A stretch of DNA of 64,000 nucleotides from Siphonodentalium dalli (lineage: Eukaryota; Mollusca; Scaphopoda; Gadilida; Siphonodentaliidae): assembly GCA_032622095.1 (NCBI GenBank), contig CP136065.1, forward strand, positions 244,589,474-244,653,473, given 5' to 3'. Shown here in pieces: positions 1-10,133 of the stretch. The notes beneath the pieces were generated by a model. It did not search any database and was not told the origin of the DNA. It was given only the letters and a program-made list of their open reading frames with translations. Made by a program: the position numbers and the translations under genes. The first letter of the stretch is position 1. The number at the start of each line of letters is the position of its first letter.

Positions 1-39
1 CACTAAGTCAGTTTGATGCAAATTATACCGGGAACATCC

Positions 40-470
40 TGTCAAATATATACAAGATGGCTGCCAAATGGCCACCGGAAGTGGAAATATGTCGTCTTTT
101 CACTAATAGCTTCTAGATCAGTTTCTGCTGATTTGAACCGGTTGAGAATTGTGAGTTTAGTTTGTATTTTTTTGTGTTTACTGATCATTGGAGCAAGGAA
201 ATATGGGGTCATATTCGCTACCTAGTCGCTACCTATCCCTCAAATATTCTATTTTATAGAACGCGGTATAAAATTTCACCCAAAAAAAAAAAATCACAAT
301 TTGGAATCTAGTCATATTTCAACAAGAAATGAGCAGAAATTTGTAATGTAAGTGAGGCATACCATTACCCATGAATATTCCAACTCACCGGAACAGAAAT
401 TGTTTCTTCAAAATGGCTGCCAAAATGGCCACCAAATTATGGAAATGGTAGATATTGCCTCAGCGTGCCA
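40..470 (+). repeat. Dispersed repeat, copy 1 (inverted partner at 42.7-43.2 kb)
   Basis: Reads alongside the reverse complement of about 42730-43150 over its whole length with small indels. Shared landmarks in the same order are a GGCTGCCAAATGGCC-type segment, TCTAGTCATATTTC, GTAAGTGAGGCA, TGAATATTCCAA and ATGGTAGATATT. No coding capacity is evident, so this is a repeat family of unknown class. Confidence 0.8.
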
Positions 471-494
471 TTAAATCGCTTACAAGTTGTGGAT

Positions 495-1880
495 GATAGA
501 TACAATTCCATATTCTGCCTTCTATATATTGAATACTAACATGTCTGATGCACCGTGATTAATTGTTACTATTGTCACCACTGTCATTACCATAAATATT
601 AGATTTTTCTCTCTCAATCTTGACTTAAATATCGGCAAAATTTCACTTGTCAGGTTTGGACCATTTTTTTGTTTAATATGTAATTACCTTTGGTATGAAA
701 GGTGTTTAGTGTGCTGATCTATCTTAAATGTGTCACAGTGCGGTATTTATAGACCAATTTACTCAATTTCCATAATGACAACCAAATTTGGTGAAAAGTT
801 TATTTTTTATATGTATCCCGAACATTATTCTCCGCTGTTCCGAAAAATTGCTATATGACTATGGGTGTGGCGAATATGTATACAGGAAGTGACTGTATGG
901 CCAATTGTGAGATGAATAGGTATAGAAGGATTGACTTATGATCATGAACGTGGTGGTTATGTATAATGGAGTGACTAATAAAAGATAAAAAAAAATGTAT
1001 AGAAGGAGTGAATGTATGAACATGAATGTGGAGGGTATACATAAGTGTGATCATATATGGTCATGGGTGTGCGCTATGTATATATATCGAGAGGCTATGT
1101 TGTCATTGGTGATGTGCATAGGTATACATGGAGTGACTATATGGTCATGGTCGGGGTGTATATGTATATATTGAATGACTATTTGGCCATGGGTGTGGCG
1201 AATAGGTATACATTGAGTGACCGTATGGCCAATTGTGAGGTGAATATGTATACAAAGATTGACTTATGATCATGAACGTGGTGATTATGTATAATGGAGT
1301 GACTATAAGGTCATGGGTAATGTGTGGGAGTGTACCAGGTGTGCCTGTAAAGCCACTAATGGCTATATGGTCATTGTGGTATGATCGGGTATAACCAAGT
1401 GTGGCTGTATGGTCATGGGTCAGGTGTATAAAGTGATTGACTATATTGTCATTTGTTTGCTTATGTATATATGACTGGTACCTGGTGGGCTGTACATGTG
1501 TATATTCGGTATCTATAGTTTTCCGCAATAACTCAAAGCAGAATAGAATATTTAATTATCAGTTGTTGATTAACATGTATGTTTAATAACCAAGTGAGTC
1601 AAACTTTGCGACATTTTCTGAACAGCAGAAAATGTTTGATATTTTAAAATAGATCAAAGCAATGAACACCTTTAGTACCAAAGATAGTTACATTTTACTT
1701 GAAAAAAATGATCCAAACCTGAGAAATGATTTTTTTTCGATATTTATATCGGTTGTGGGAGAAAAATCTAATATTTCTGATAATGTCAGTGGTGACAGTA
1801 GTAACAATTAACCAAGGTGCATCAGACATGTTAGTATTATATGCATAAAAGGCAGAATAGCGAATTGTATACATCAACCA
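495..1880. mobile_element. Foldback-like structure enclosing a minisatellite
   Basis: The segment at about 495-735 matches the reverse complement of about 1640-1875. The shared core includes CTAACATGTCTGATGCACC, AATTGTTACT and CAGGTTTGGA. A second weaker stretch near 826-851 pairs with 1590-1620. The arms are roughly 230 bp, diverged, and surround a tandem-repeat core. Inverted arms around a tandem array resemble foldback or non-autonomous DNA transposons. No target duplication or transposase was found. Confidence 0.6.
857..1480. repeat. Degenerate minisatellite, unit about 42-50 bp
   Basis: Diverged units carry the theme GACTATATGGTCATGGGTGT followed by AATATGTATACA and GAGTGAC. A longer period is visible: about 877-975 and 1207-1303 match nearly base for base, giving a higher-order spacing of about 330 bp. 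Open frames here are by-products of the repeat. Confidence 0.7.
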
Positions 1881-1918
1881 CGGCATACTACCGGGACAGC
1901 ACCTATGACCTTTCATGT

Positions 1919-2192
1919 GTATTCATGCGCACAACACATTTTGAATCGGTAAAAGTGTGTTTTGTAGGTCACGTGACACCAACATGTGGTGTTATTTTAG
2001 CAGAAAAACAGTTTTCTGTCGTATATTTATACTACCGGAACAAATCCTATTTTACGGTTAAAAGTATGGGAATTAGGATGCGTTCTGGAAGTATATATTT
2101 CGGTGGAAAACATGATGTTCTGCTAAAATGTTGGTACCACGTGACCTAAACAACACGTTTACCGATTCGATTGATGCTGTCCACATGAATAC
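1919..2192. repeat. Imperfect palindrome with CACGTG in each arm
   Basis: From GTATTCATG at the left edge the plus strand matches the reverse complement of the right half, ending GTCCACATGAATAC. Each arm carries AGGTCACGTG and TTTTAGCAGAA. Total length is about 274 bp with a short centre, as in a foldback MITE. No transposase and no clear target duplication. Confidence 0.7.
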
Positions 2193-2907
2193 AAATGAGA
2201 ATACATAATATTGAAATCAATTACCATATATCACATGCCATTGTGTTTATATTCATATACATCGTCATCTCGATTAAATGTGTAGTAACTAGTAAGCATG
2301 ATGAATATTGTAATAACATTTTGATGCCGCGATGTTCTTTCTGGGTCAAGTTTGTCTTGTCACGTGATACGCCATGCATGATGGGTACCTAATTTCATTA
2401 TTTAGCCGATTCAAACAACCCTTCGCGATTGAATAAATAATTAAAAAGATTATGACGGAAATCTCACATGTCTAAAAATTATACTTATCAACAACGAATA
2501 GAACATCCACATAAATATTAATTCATATCCACAGCTTTATGATGCATACATGGAAAATGCAAGATATGTTTTTGTCACGTGACGTGTGTCATCTCTGCGT
2601 AAACATGTTTGCATTAAGTATCTGCAGTGAATATAAATGCATATAACATATATACCAAGTTACTACTTTTATAAAGATACTGTTATCTTCCACATGGACT
2701 GTGCTATGAAATGTCATAAATGAACGTACCTTAATAGTCGAATTAATTAAAATCCCATCACACAGTTATTCCAAAACACTGAAAAAGTCACATCTCAAAC
2801 AATACATTTCATACGCATGTGAACGTCTCTCAGTAGCGGGGTCATATGTCATGTCAAAGGTCGCTCAAGTGTTGTCATACCTTATAACCTTATGTAACCT
2901 TATGTTG
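2193..2907. other. Anonymous AT-rich stretch
   Basis: No gene, RNA or clear repeat was seen. Two more CACGTG hexamers occur (near 2357 and 2576), making four within about 610 bp when the two in the preceding palindrome are included. Whether they bind a bHLH factor cannot be judged from sequence. Confidence 0.4.
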
Positions 2908-3216
2908 TTAGTGGACGCTAGCTTCTATATATGCCACTATATCCACCTCTGATTCTTCATCTTCTATTTCTCCGAACTCTCCTGAATTTTTGTTTTTTGT
3001 TTGACTGATCGTATCAGGGTCTGTCAGCCTCAATTCAGCCTTGAAATTTAATTTAATTTCATGGTCCTGCCAATGGTAATCGGGATTGTTTTTGAATGAA
3101 TTCATGTCTTCTGCATAGACGACTTTTTCTGCTAGATGATTCCATGGCTCCACCACTCTTAGGCTGAATGAGTATTTCCTCACATCCCTGTTTGCTCCTT
3201 CCAGAAATATATAATA
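2908..3216 (-). pseudogene. C-terminal tail of a LINE reverse-transcriptase ORF
   Basis: The minus-strand frame reads through GANRDVRKYSFSLRVVEPWN and continues with HLAEKVV and NSFKN. This motif (R-x-FSxRVVxxWNxLPxxVVxAxSxxxFK) ends the pol ORF of CR1/Jockey-group LINEs. Only about 100 codons remain. After the motif the frame has an acidic tail rich in E and D and then stops. Nothing upstream on the minus strand continues the RT, so the copy is heavily 5'-truncated or was cut by later rearrangement. It is a relic without RT catalytic residues. Family-level placement within CR1/Jockey is not possible from this piece. Confidence 0.75.
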
Positions 3217-3660
3217 TCAGAAAACCAAGGTGCGATAATCAAATTTGCCCCGCCTTACTTATATATATATATCAGTACAACTTTTCTAAACCACATGATG
3301 TTATTCCCACACAAATGCAATTAATCGCAATTTATAAATATGTAGGATGCGGGCGTCATCACCTATTTATTGATATCTATATATTATCTTTATGTATATT
3401 AAACCACGCATTAATTCATAATGCACGAAGTGTCAAACAGGGGGGGTGACAGAATAGGAATTCTCGCTCATCACCTAATTATTTGATATGTTTGTCATTA
3501 CGTATAACCCCCTAAAATATCAAAACCCCTGTTACGATATCTCACCCCAAAAAAACCCTTTACTCGGCAGGATTTAAGTTTGTTTTTTATTTATTATTGA
3601 TATATATATTCTAACGGATCAGAACCTTTTTCTTTGTTAAAAGTATGGCAAATAGGTGCT
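3217..3660. other. AT-rich stretch without recognised features
   Basis: Contains short AT microsatellite runs (TATATATATA near 3260 and 3600). No coding or repeat structure that can be supported. Confidence 0.3.
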
Positions 3661-3716
3661 GTTACATCATTGTTGACCCGTAGATGCCCGAATGATCCAA
3701 TTTCGGTAACCAGTTG

Positions 3717-3875
3717 GTGTGTTGGTGCCAGTCCAGGCAGCCGGGTTCGGTGTTCGATGTGTATTGGTGTCAGTCCAGGAAGCCGGTTCGGTGTGTTGGT
3801 CTCAGTTCAGGAAGCCGGTTCGGTGTTCGGTGTATTGGTGTCAGTCCAGGCAGCCGGTTCGGTGTTCGTGTACCC
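3717..3875. repeat. Minisatellite, about four units of 32-42 bp
   Basis: Units are built on TTGGTGTCAGTCCAGGCAGC followed by CGGTTCGGTGTT. They vary in length by loss of a CGGTGTA tail. The open frame that runs through it is repeat-driven and has no protein signature. Confidence 0.85.
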
Positions 3876-4180
3876 GATCTTAACCATTTCGAGACCGGAG
3901 CTTCCTGAAATTTGGCGAAAACCCTGTGCCAATGTATCCTCTTATATATGCGAGCCTCTCATATATAAGAGACTACACACGCATTTGCCTAACAATATTT
4001 ACATCGACAATGTAAGCCAGTGGAATCTCTTATATATGCGATACACCATATGGGAGACTCGCATACAAAGGCCTCTGGGGGGAAATGCGAGATATACCAT
4101 TATTTCACTGGCTCAGGATATTTAATGATGCACCAGCGCTGCTCCCGTCGTGGACGATAATTGAAGGGTTAAGTTATCAG

Positions 4181-4454
4181 CAAGCCTTGAAATAGTGAGC
4201 CAAGCCTTTATTTGTTATGCCTGTCATTTGCAGAATGAGATTCCCAGAGGGTGAATTTAGTGATGCTATCCCGCACAGCGGGCTAGCATAACCAAATTCA
4301 CCGTCTGTGAACCTCATTCTGCTAAGGCATAAGCAGAATGAGGTCCACAGAGGGTGAATTTGGTGATGCTAGCCCGCTGTGTGAGATAGCATCACTAAAT
4401 TCACCCTCTGGGGACCTAATTCTGTAAATGACAGGCTCACAATTTCAGGGCTTG
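4181..4454. mobile_element. hAT-like palindromic MITE, copy 1
   Basis: The ends are CAAGCCTTGAAATA and its near inverse ATTTCAGGGCTTG. The element is flanked by a perfect 8-bp direct repeat GTTATCAG at 4173-4180 and 4455-4462. The interior holds two inverted modules with CAGAATGAG and GGGTGAATTT. An 8-bp target duplication with CA...TG ends points to a non-autonomous hAT element; a Mutator-like origin is the alternative. Two more copies are at 29557-29894 and 55559-55728. Confidence 0.88.
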
Positions 4455-4536
4455 GTTATCAGACCAGACACCCCTTTGTCATAATGGCATAACACATAAA
4501 ACAAATTAGGCGAAAAGCATTTAATGTATGAGAAGA

Positions 4537-4675
4537 ATCACACCATTCGAACGCCCGCGCCTCTGAGGTAATCACACCATTCGAACGCCCGCGCCTCTGA
4601 CGTAATCACACCATTCGAATGCGCACGCCTCTGACATAATCACAACAGTTTACTGTCGAACGCCTGCGCCTCTGG
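4537..4675. repeat. 34-bp minisatellite, four units
   Basis: Unit starts at about 4537, 4571, 4605 and 4639 give a 34-bp period with the core ATCACACCATTCGAACGCCC followed by GCGCCTCTGACGTA. The matching array in copy B is at about 55340-55475. It overlaps the 3' end of the cysteine-rich exon, so the last residues of that frame (RGAGVRQ) are themselves encoded by the repeat unit. Confidence 0.9.
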
Positions 4676-5314
4676 AGTATTTCGTTTTCCATATTACGTC
4701 CCAGCCGTTAGCACACAACCTTAGATGGAGATCGGAGTATCCCTCCGGACAGTCACCGACGCAGATTGGACCAATGCCACTATAAGAGGCTTTGCATGGT
4801 GTATAGCAGAGTCCCATACTAAACTCCTTCCCGGATGGGCACACTGAGGACACCAGGGCAGCTGTAAATTATTCAAATACAACTTTAACCCTTCATATAC
4901 TGAATGGATTATCCCACTCAGTCATAAAAGTAAACATTAGAATGATCTATTATTCATTTGGATGTTTATGAAAAATAAGCAGATGACACGGGGGGGGCTG
5001 GTCAGGAAAACAATCACGGATACAAGGTGGAAATTTTTTGTTTTTCAGTTTTTGGGGACCCACCACCCCGGGAGCGTAAGTTTTTTCCACCCAGGTCTGG
5101 GAGACCCACTCGGGACCGTAAGTTTTTTCCACCCAGGTCTAGGACACCCACCCCCGAAATTGATGAAAATCTTGTAAATTCTACTATATAATGTGTTGTT
5201 GGCAGGGTAAGGGTCCCTCATTGTGTCTGCATTGGAACTGAGAGAATGCTGATCAAGTACTCCCAAAAAAAAATAAACAAAGCATATGTTTGAAAAATAT
5301 GCCAACAAAACCAT
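4650..5314 (-). pseudogene. Two-exon cysteine-rich secreted protein-like gene, copy A (broken donor)
   Basis: Proposed exon 2 (4861 down to 4650) follows an acceptor-like AATTTACAG. It encodes about 70 residues with six cysteines in the pattern CPSGK...GLCYTPC...GPICV.DCP...LCANGWD. This cysteine-rich CPSG/GLCY/GxGPxC module is widespread in eukaryotes but has no settled function. Proposed exon 1 (5314 down to 5254) starts with ATG and encodes a hydrophobic stretch MVLLAYFSNICFVYFFLGVL, as expected of a signal peptide. Joining the two at the G before the donor keeps the reading phase and makes a continuous hydrophobic leader. In copy A the donor reads G|AT rather than G|GT, so splicing there should fail. 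Copy B at 54.7-55.4 kb keeps GT but lacks the ATG. Exon 2 and its cysteines are clear; the exon-1 link is inference. Confidence 0.45.
4987..5160. repeat. G-tract and short tandem repeat in the proposed intron of copy A
   Basis: Begins with an eight-G run, followed by a segment ending GGATACAAGGTGGAAATTTT. It then has about three diverged units of CGTAAGTTTTTTCCACCCAG followed by GTCT (about 5072-5155). Related G-tract segments occur at 53535, 54840, 61264 and 62016. Confidence 0.7.
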
Positions 5315-5734
5315 TGACAAAACCCAAATATTTAGCGTTATAAAGGTAAAATACCCACTCTAACAGGATAGTTGTGTCCTTTATTAGCAATAGGTTAAAA
5401 TATGTGCTTGTGTAAAGTAAAAACACCATCAATGTGATTAAATAAACACAGTTGCAGTCCTCTCCATGTGGGAAATCACTGGTGAGCAATGAGGAGGAGC
5501 TCCCCTTAAAATCATTCTAAGCGAGTGGCGAGTAGCTCTCCTACAAAATGTCGAGGCGAGTAGTATCCCAGCAGGAGATGCCGCAGGGGAGAATACGGAG
5601 GGGGTCAGGGGGTCTCCCTCGGAAAATTTAGAAAATTAGATGCTCTGAGATTGAATCTGGAGCCTTTCAATGCTCCAATCAGTGAACAACACGTTATTAT
5701 GTGACTTAAGTCATTGTAGTCATGTATCGACATC

Positions 5735-6595
5735 GACCTTTGTAAAAATCTGTCTTCTCTATATAGCGACGACAATTTTTGCGGGGTAATATCAGTTTTA
5801 CACGGGGCATACGAGATTGTTATGACCTTTGCAAAATCTGTCTTCTTTATATAGCGACCACAATTTTTGCGGGGTAATATCAGTTTTACACGGGGCATAC
5901 GAGATTGTTATGACCTTTGTAAAAATCTGTCTTCTCTATATAGCGACGACAATTTTTGCGGGGTAATATCAGTTTTACACGGGGCATACGAAATTGTTAT
6001 GACCTTTGTAAAATCTGTCTTCTCTATATAGCGACGACAATTTTTGCGGGGTAATATCAGTTTTACACGGGGCATACGAGATTGTTATGACCTTTGTAAA
6101 ATCTGTCTTCTCTATATAGCGACGACAATTTTTGCGGGGTAATATCAGTTTTACACGGGGCATACGAGATTGTTATGAACTTTGTAAAATCTGTCTTCTT
6201 TATATATAGCGACGATAATTTTTGCGGTGTAATATCAGTTTTACACGGGGCATACGAGATTGTTATGACCTTTGTAAAATCTGTCTTCTGTATATAGCGA
6301 CGACAATTTTTGCGGGGTAATATAAGTTTTACACGGGGCATACGAGATTGTTATGACCTTTGTAAAATCTGTCTTCTTTATATAGCGACGACAATTTTTG
6401 CGGTGTAATATCAGTTTTACACGGGGCATACGAGATTGTTATGACCTTTGTAAAATCTGTTTTCTCTATATAGCGACGACATTTTTTGCGGGGTAATATC
6501 AGTTTTACAAGGGGCATACGATTTTGTTATGACCCTTGTAAAACATATCTTCTCTATATAGCGACGACATTTTTTGCAGGGTAATACGAAATAAT
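5735..6595. repeat. 88-bp satellite, ten copies
   Basis: Units begin with GACCTTTGTAAAATCTGTC at about 5735, 5824, 5912, 6001, 6089, 6177, 6267, 6355, 6443 and 6531, so the period is 88-90 bp. Each carries TATATAGCGACGACAATTTT and TTACACGGGGCATACG. Copies are close to identical in the middle and diverge at the right edge, as expected when unequal exchange homogenises the centre. Minus-strand open frames of 60-100 codons repeat with the unit and are not genes. There are no spacers, so it is not a CRISPR-type array. Confidence 0.95.
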
Positions 6596-6599
6596 TGTT

Positions 6600-7564
6600 T
6601 CCTGTTTAGTTAACATATATCGAACAAGAACAGCGGGATACGGCGTGATATGGCCCTTGTGGAATAATGATGCCTAAGAAGGCTTAAAATTCTACAGAGG
6701 GGATAAACACTGATATGCATCTTTGCTCCTTGAGCAAATAAGAAGGTAATATATTTGAGTGACGTTCTCAACGGAACCCAGTGTTTGCACTTTTGTAAAC
6801 CAATCGGGACGCACGGTCGGACATGCTGATTACTATATTCCTCCCAAATCTATCGAGACGACCCCACCCCATAAAGTGAAATATTTACCGCTATGGTCAC
6901 ACTCAAGATTATATCACATATTGTTGTAAGTGAAACAATGTTATACATATGAATTATCGTATTTGTGTGTAATTGTAGTTAATGTTCATTGTATGTAATA
7001 CAATTATATGGGGAGAGACCCTTTGTAAGTTGCAAAACTTATGTCTCAATCTCGTTGCGTTATTATGCAACGCTAAGAAAGGAATGCCCAAAATCGTGTA
7101 CATCATCTCGTTGTTAACAATGGTAAGCGCCTAAAATATATTGTCATGGATCAGTTACATGGGTGCTATGTATTAACGTAAGAACTGTTTTGCATTCAAT
7201 GAAATACTATTAAAATAAGACAATATATAGGATCGAAGTGAATTGAATTGTTTTGTGAACAGTGAGATACTGTAACAACGATTACATATTAATCAAGTAA
7301 TTGCTCATGTTTCTGTTGTTGACGTTAATGTGCCAAAGCACGAACACGATTACATGAAATACGTATATTCATATTTTCAGACGGCATATGGTTTGAAAAG
7401 TGTCACATGACATAAATTACGTACAGGGTGAATGAGCGAGACTGGTTTAGAGATCGTCCTGCGTTATTCTTCTGCATAACAGGACAGTCCATTAATTGCT
7501 CACGTCTCTATTAAATCATTATATTCACCAGAATGAGATAAAGGCGTATAGTTGTATACCTTAC
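6600..7564. other. No recognised feature
   Basis: Moderately AT-rich sequence with no supported gene, RNA or repeat. Confidence 0.3.
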
Positions 7565-7567
7565 TCG

Positions 7568-7652
7568 TATTTAAATTCGCGCAGTACTATTTTTCGCTCA
7601 GTTCTGAATTCGCGCACTTTAAATTCGCGCACCTAGCTGCGCGAATTCAAAC
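7568..7652. repeat. Clustered AATTCGCGCA motif with a hairpin
   Basis: AATTCGCGCA occurs three times on the plus strand and once inverted within about 80 bp. The last pair forms 10-bp perfect arms around CCTAGC. The segment TTCGCGCAGTACTATTTTT recurs near 51311, so part of it is a dispersed repeat. Confidence 0.6.
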
Positions 7653-7723
7653 ATGACAAGAATAATTTCTTAATATTTATGTGACATGTTCGTATATCTT
7701 GGAGCTGATGACAATTTCGATTC

Positions 7724-10133
7724 TTAAGTAAGTAAGTAAATATTTTATTATGGCATATCATCATAAAATGTGTTACACATATATAATTAAATAATAAACA
7801 ATAATATGTCATATGGTGGTGGCATGACCATAGGGTCGTCTTCCTGCCGCCACCATTTGGAAACGGAAAATATGGACAAAAATATGGAAGATATACAAAT
7901 TTATACAAAATTGGCATTTATGCAAAATTGACATACTGGGTGGGGTTCAAACCATATAATATAATGAAATAATAATGACACATTTGTGTGTGTCTGCGTT
8001 GTTTACAATTTGATTAAAAAAAATTAATCTTTAGCTATAAAGTTCAAAAATAAATCTGTTCAAACTAGACAATGTTCTAATCAGTTTGCACCAAATAGTT
8101 AATATTTGCACTGAATATAGGCACTCAACAACACAGAAGATTGAAAAAAACAAATATCTACATGCATATATACACATAAGCGCATACATACATGCATTTA
8201 CATATATATATATATTCATCAGGCACATCTTCTCATTTTTTTAAATTCATTTTACTAATGAGAGAAGGTCGTTTTATAGTTATAATTTCTTTCCTTATGG
8301 GAAGTTCAATTCCAAAAGTTAGAGTTAATTCTATCTTTTTAGTACAATCTGGACAAAACTTGTTTTTGCACTTAATATTCGAAGAATAATTGTCAATAAT
8401 TGATTTGGTAAATTTGTTCTTAAAGCCTGGCTTCGATTGGATATTATGTAGAGTAACGTCAAGAGTGTTCCAAATTTTTGGAAATTCATGGATGGGTAGT
8501 TTTTCAGTGAATTTAATGCGAGCCCTTGTTTCCTGTATTTTTCCTGAGGACCTAGTACTCATACTCGGATGTTTATATATTCTAAAACTATTAACAAATG
8601 ATTTGGGAACATTTACATATTTCCAGTCGTGCATAAATAGACATATCCGATGCATATACTCATCCTGCAGCTTCATAATGTTATTAGATTTAAATAATGG
8701 TTCGGTGTGACTATTGTAGCGTTTTTTATTAATAGCTCGAATTGCCTTTTTCTGAAGTACAATAACTTGATTTTGAGTACTTGCATTTCCCCATAACTCA
8801 ATTCCATAAAGAATGTGAGAATGTACTAAGGTAAGATATAGCATTCTAAGACAATCGAAAGAAAGGAAATTTTTTACTCGATTTATAGCATAAAGAGAAT
8901 TAGAAATTTTCGCACAAACAGCTTTCACATGGTATTCAAATATCAGATGTTCATCTATGTGAATACCTAAAAATTTGAAAGATTTTTCTTGACAATCGGA
9001 TCCTATCCTTTCAATCGGCTGTTTATTTATATTCAACATTCTATTTGCAACTAAATACGGGCCATTTATTGGTTGTATCACCATATATTTAGTCTTATTT
9101 CTATTTAATGATAGTTTGTTTGCTCTACACCAAGTACTCAATTTTTCAAGCTCTTTGTTGAAGTAGTCATACAAATACTCAAGGTTGTGATGTGAAGAAT
9201 ACACAGTTGTGTCATCAGCAAAGGATAAAAGTGATAGGTTATTAGATCTGTGCATATCATTAACATAGACCAGAAAAAGAATCGGACCTGCAACAGATCC
9301 CTGGGGGACTCCACATGTAATTGGCAGTTTAGAAGAAACCATACCTTCCAGTTCCACACATTGGTATCTATTTGTCAGATAATTTCTAAACCACTCATTG
9401 GCTTTGCCTCTTATTCCATAAGAATCAAGTTTATTTAGCAAAATTTCATGATTTATTGTGTCAAAAGCTTTGGAAAAATCAATAAATACAGATAGCGTAC
9501 AATCTTTATCCTTCTTATCATTATTCAAACCCACATCATAGAGTAGCTTCAAAATTGGATGAATTGTTGAATGATCTTTTCTAAACCCATATTGATTATG
9601 ATAGAGAGTATCATGTTTATTTAAAAAAACAACTTAGTCTGTGAGATACAATTTTTTCTAAGATTTTAGAAAAAATGGGCAGAATACTTATTGGGCGATA
9701 ATTTCCCATTATCTTTTGGTCGCCTGATTTGAAGAGGGGTATAACTTTTGCTATCTTCATGTCTTCTGGAACAATTCCTGTTTCCATTGAGAGATTGAAA
9801 ATATGACATAAGGGTTGTGAAATTTCCGAGATAACTTTCTTCATAATGAAAGAGCTAAGACCATCTTTGTCAATGCTGTGCTTCCCTTTACTTAAGGAAA
9901 CCGTTGTATGAATTTCTTCCGGTGTAGTGGGATGAAAAAAAGATTGTTTCACTACAAGGTGTAGGTAAGTATGAAGAGTATTTGTTACAAGTTTGTGATA
10001 TTTTCTCAGCCGCTAGAGACTTTTCTGGTACAGGTCGATTTGGATCGGTATTGGACTCTGGATTCCCCAAAAGTCATCTCCGTTTCGCGAGAAGCATATT
10101 ATCAATTTCACGAATTAGTAAAGGATAGTTTGT
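7724..10133 (-). mobile_element. LINE retrotransposon, 5'-truncated (CR1/Jockey group)
   Basis: On the minus strand the pol coding part is followed by about 500 bp of 3' UTR. It ends in AATAAAATATTTACTTACTT at about 7745-7726, a polyadenylation-type signal running into an (ACTT)n tail. Short tandem tails of this kind mark the 3' ends of CR1/Jockey-group LINEs. The endonuclease part is absent, as expected of 5' truncation. Confidence 0.85.
8233..10133 (-). pseudogene. LINE reverse transcriptase with two frameshifts
   Basis: Reverse transcriptase for target-primed copying of LINE RNA. The main frame (about 9625-8233) has FIDFSKAFDTINHEILLNKL, CGVPQGSVAGPILFLVYVND and the catalytic FADDTT, then thumb and C-terminal parts ending in a CxxxxCxxC motif near residue 405. 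A second frame (9952-9617) has the upstream RT motifs DGLSS, KVIPLFKSGD and NYRPISILPIFSKILEKIV. The two frames meet at a run of seven T (9625-9631 on the minus strand), where one base is gained or lost. A second T7 run near 9940 separates this from a further upstream frame containing NPESNTDPNRPVPEKS. The core is otherwise well preserved, so the copy is fairly young but inactive. No endonuclease remains. Confidence 0.9.

Larger units (their letters stand above)
3974..5453 (-). repeat. 1.4-kb inverted duplication, copy A
   Basis: The whole segment is the reverse complement of about 54549-55935 with high similarity. Landmarks in matching order are GCATTTGCCTAACAAT, a CTCTTATATATGCG motif, a MITE, a 34-bp minisatellite, the cysteine-rich exon, G/C-tract repeats, a second short open frame, and AATAAACACAGTT at the far edge. 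Copy A is about 93 bp longer than copy B, almost all of it from the MITE. The pair lies about 49 kb apart and could be two insertions of one mobile unit or a segmental inverted duplication. Confidence 0.9.

Noticed and set aside
5605-6517. Series of similar minus-strand frames of 60-97 codons
   Set aside because: They recur with the 88-bp satellite period and end at the same repeat position.
5735-6595. CRISPR-like array
   Set aside because: The units are contiguous with no unique spacers, and the DNA is eukaryotic.
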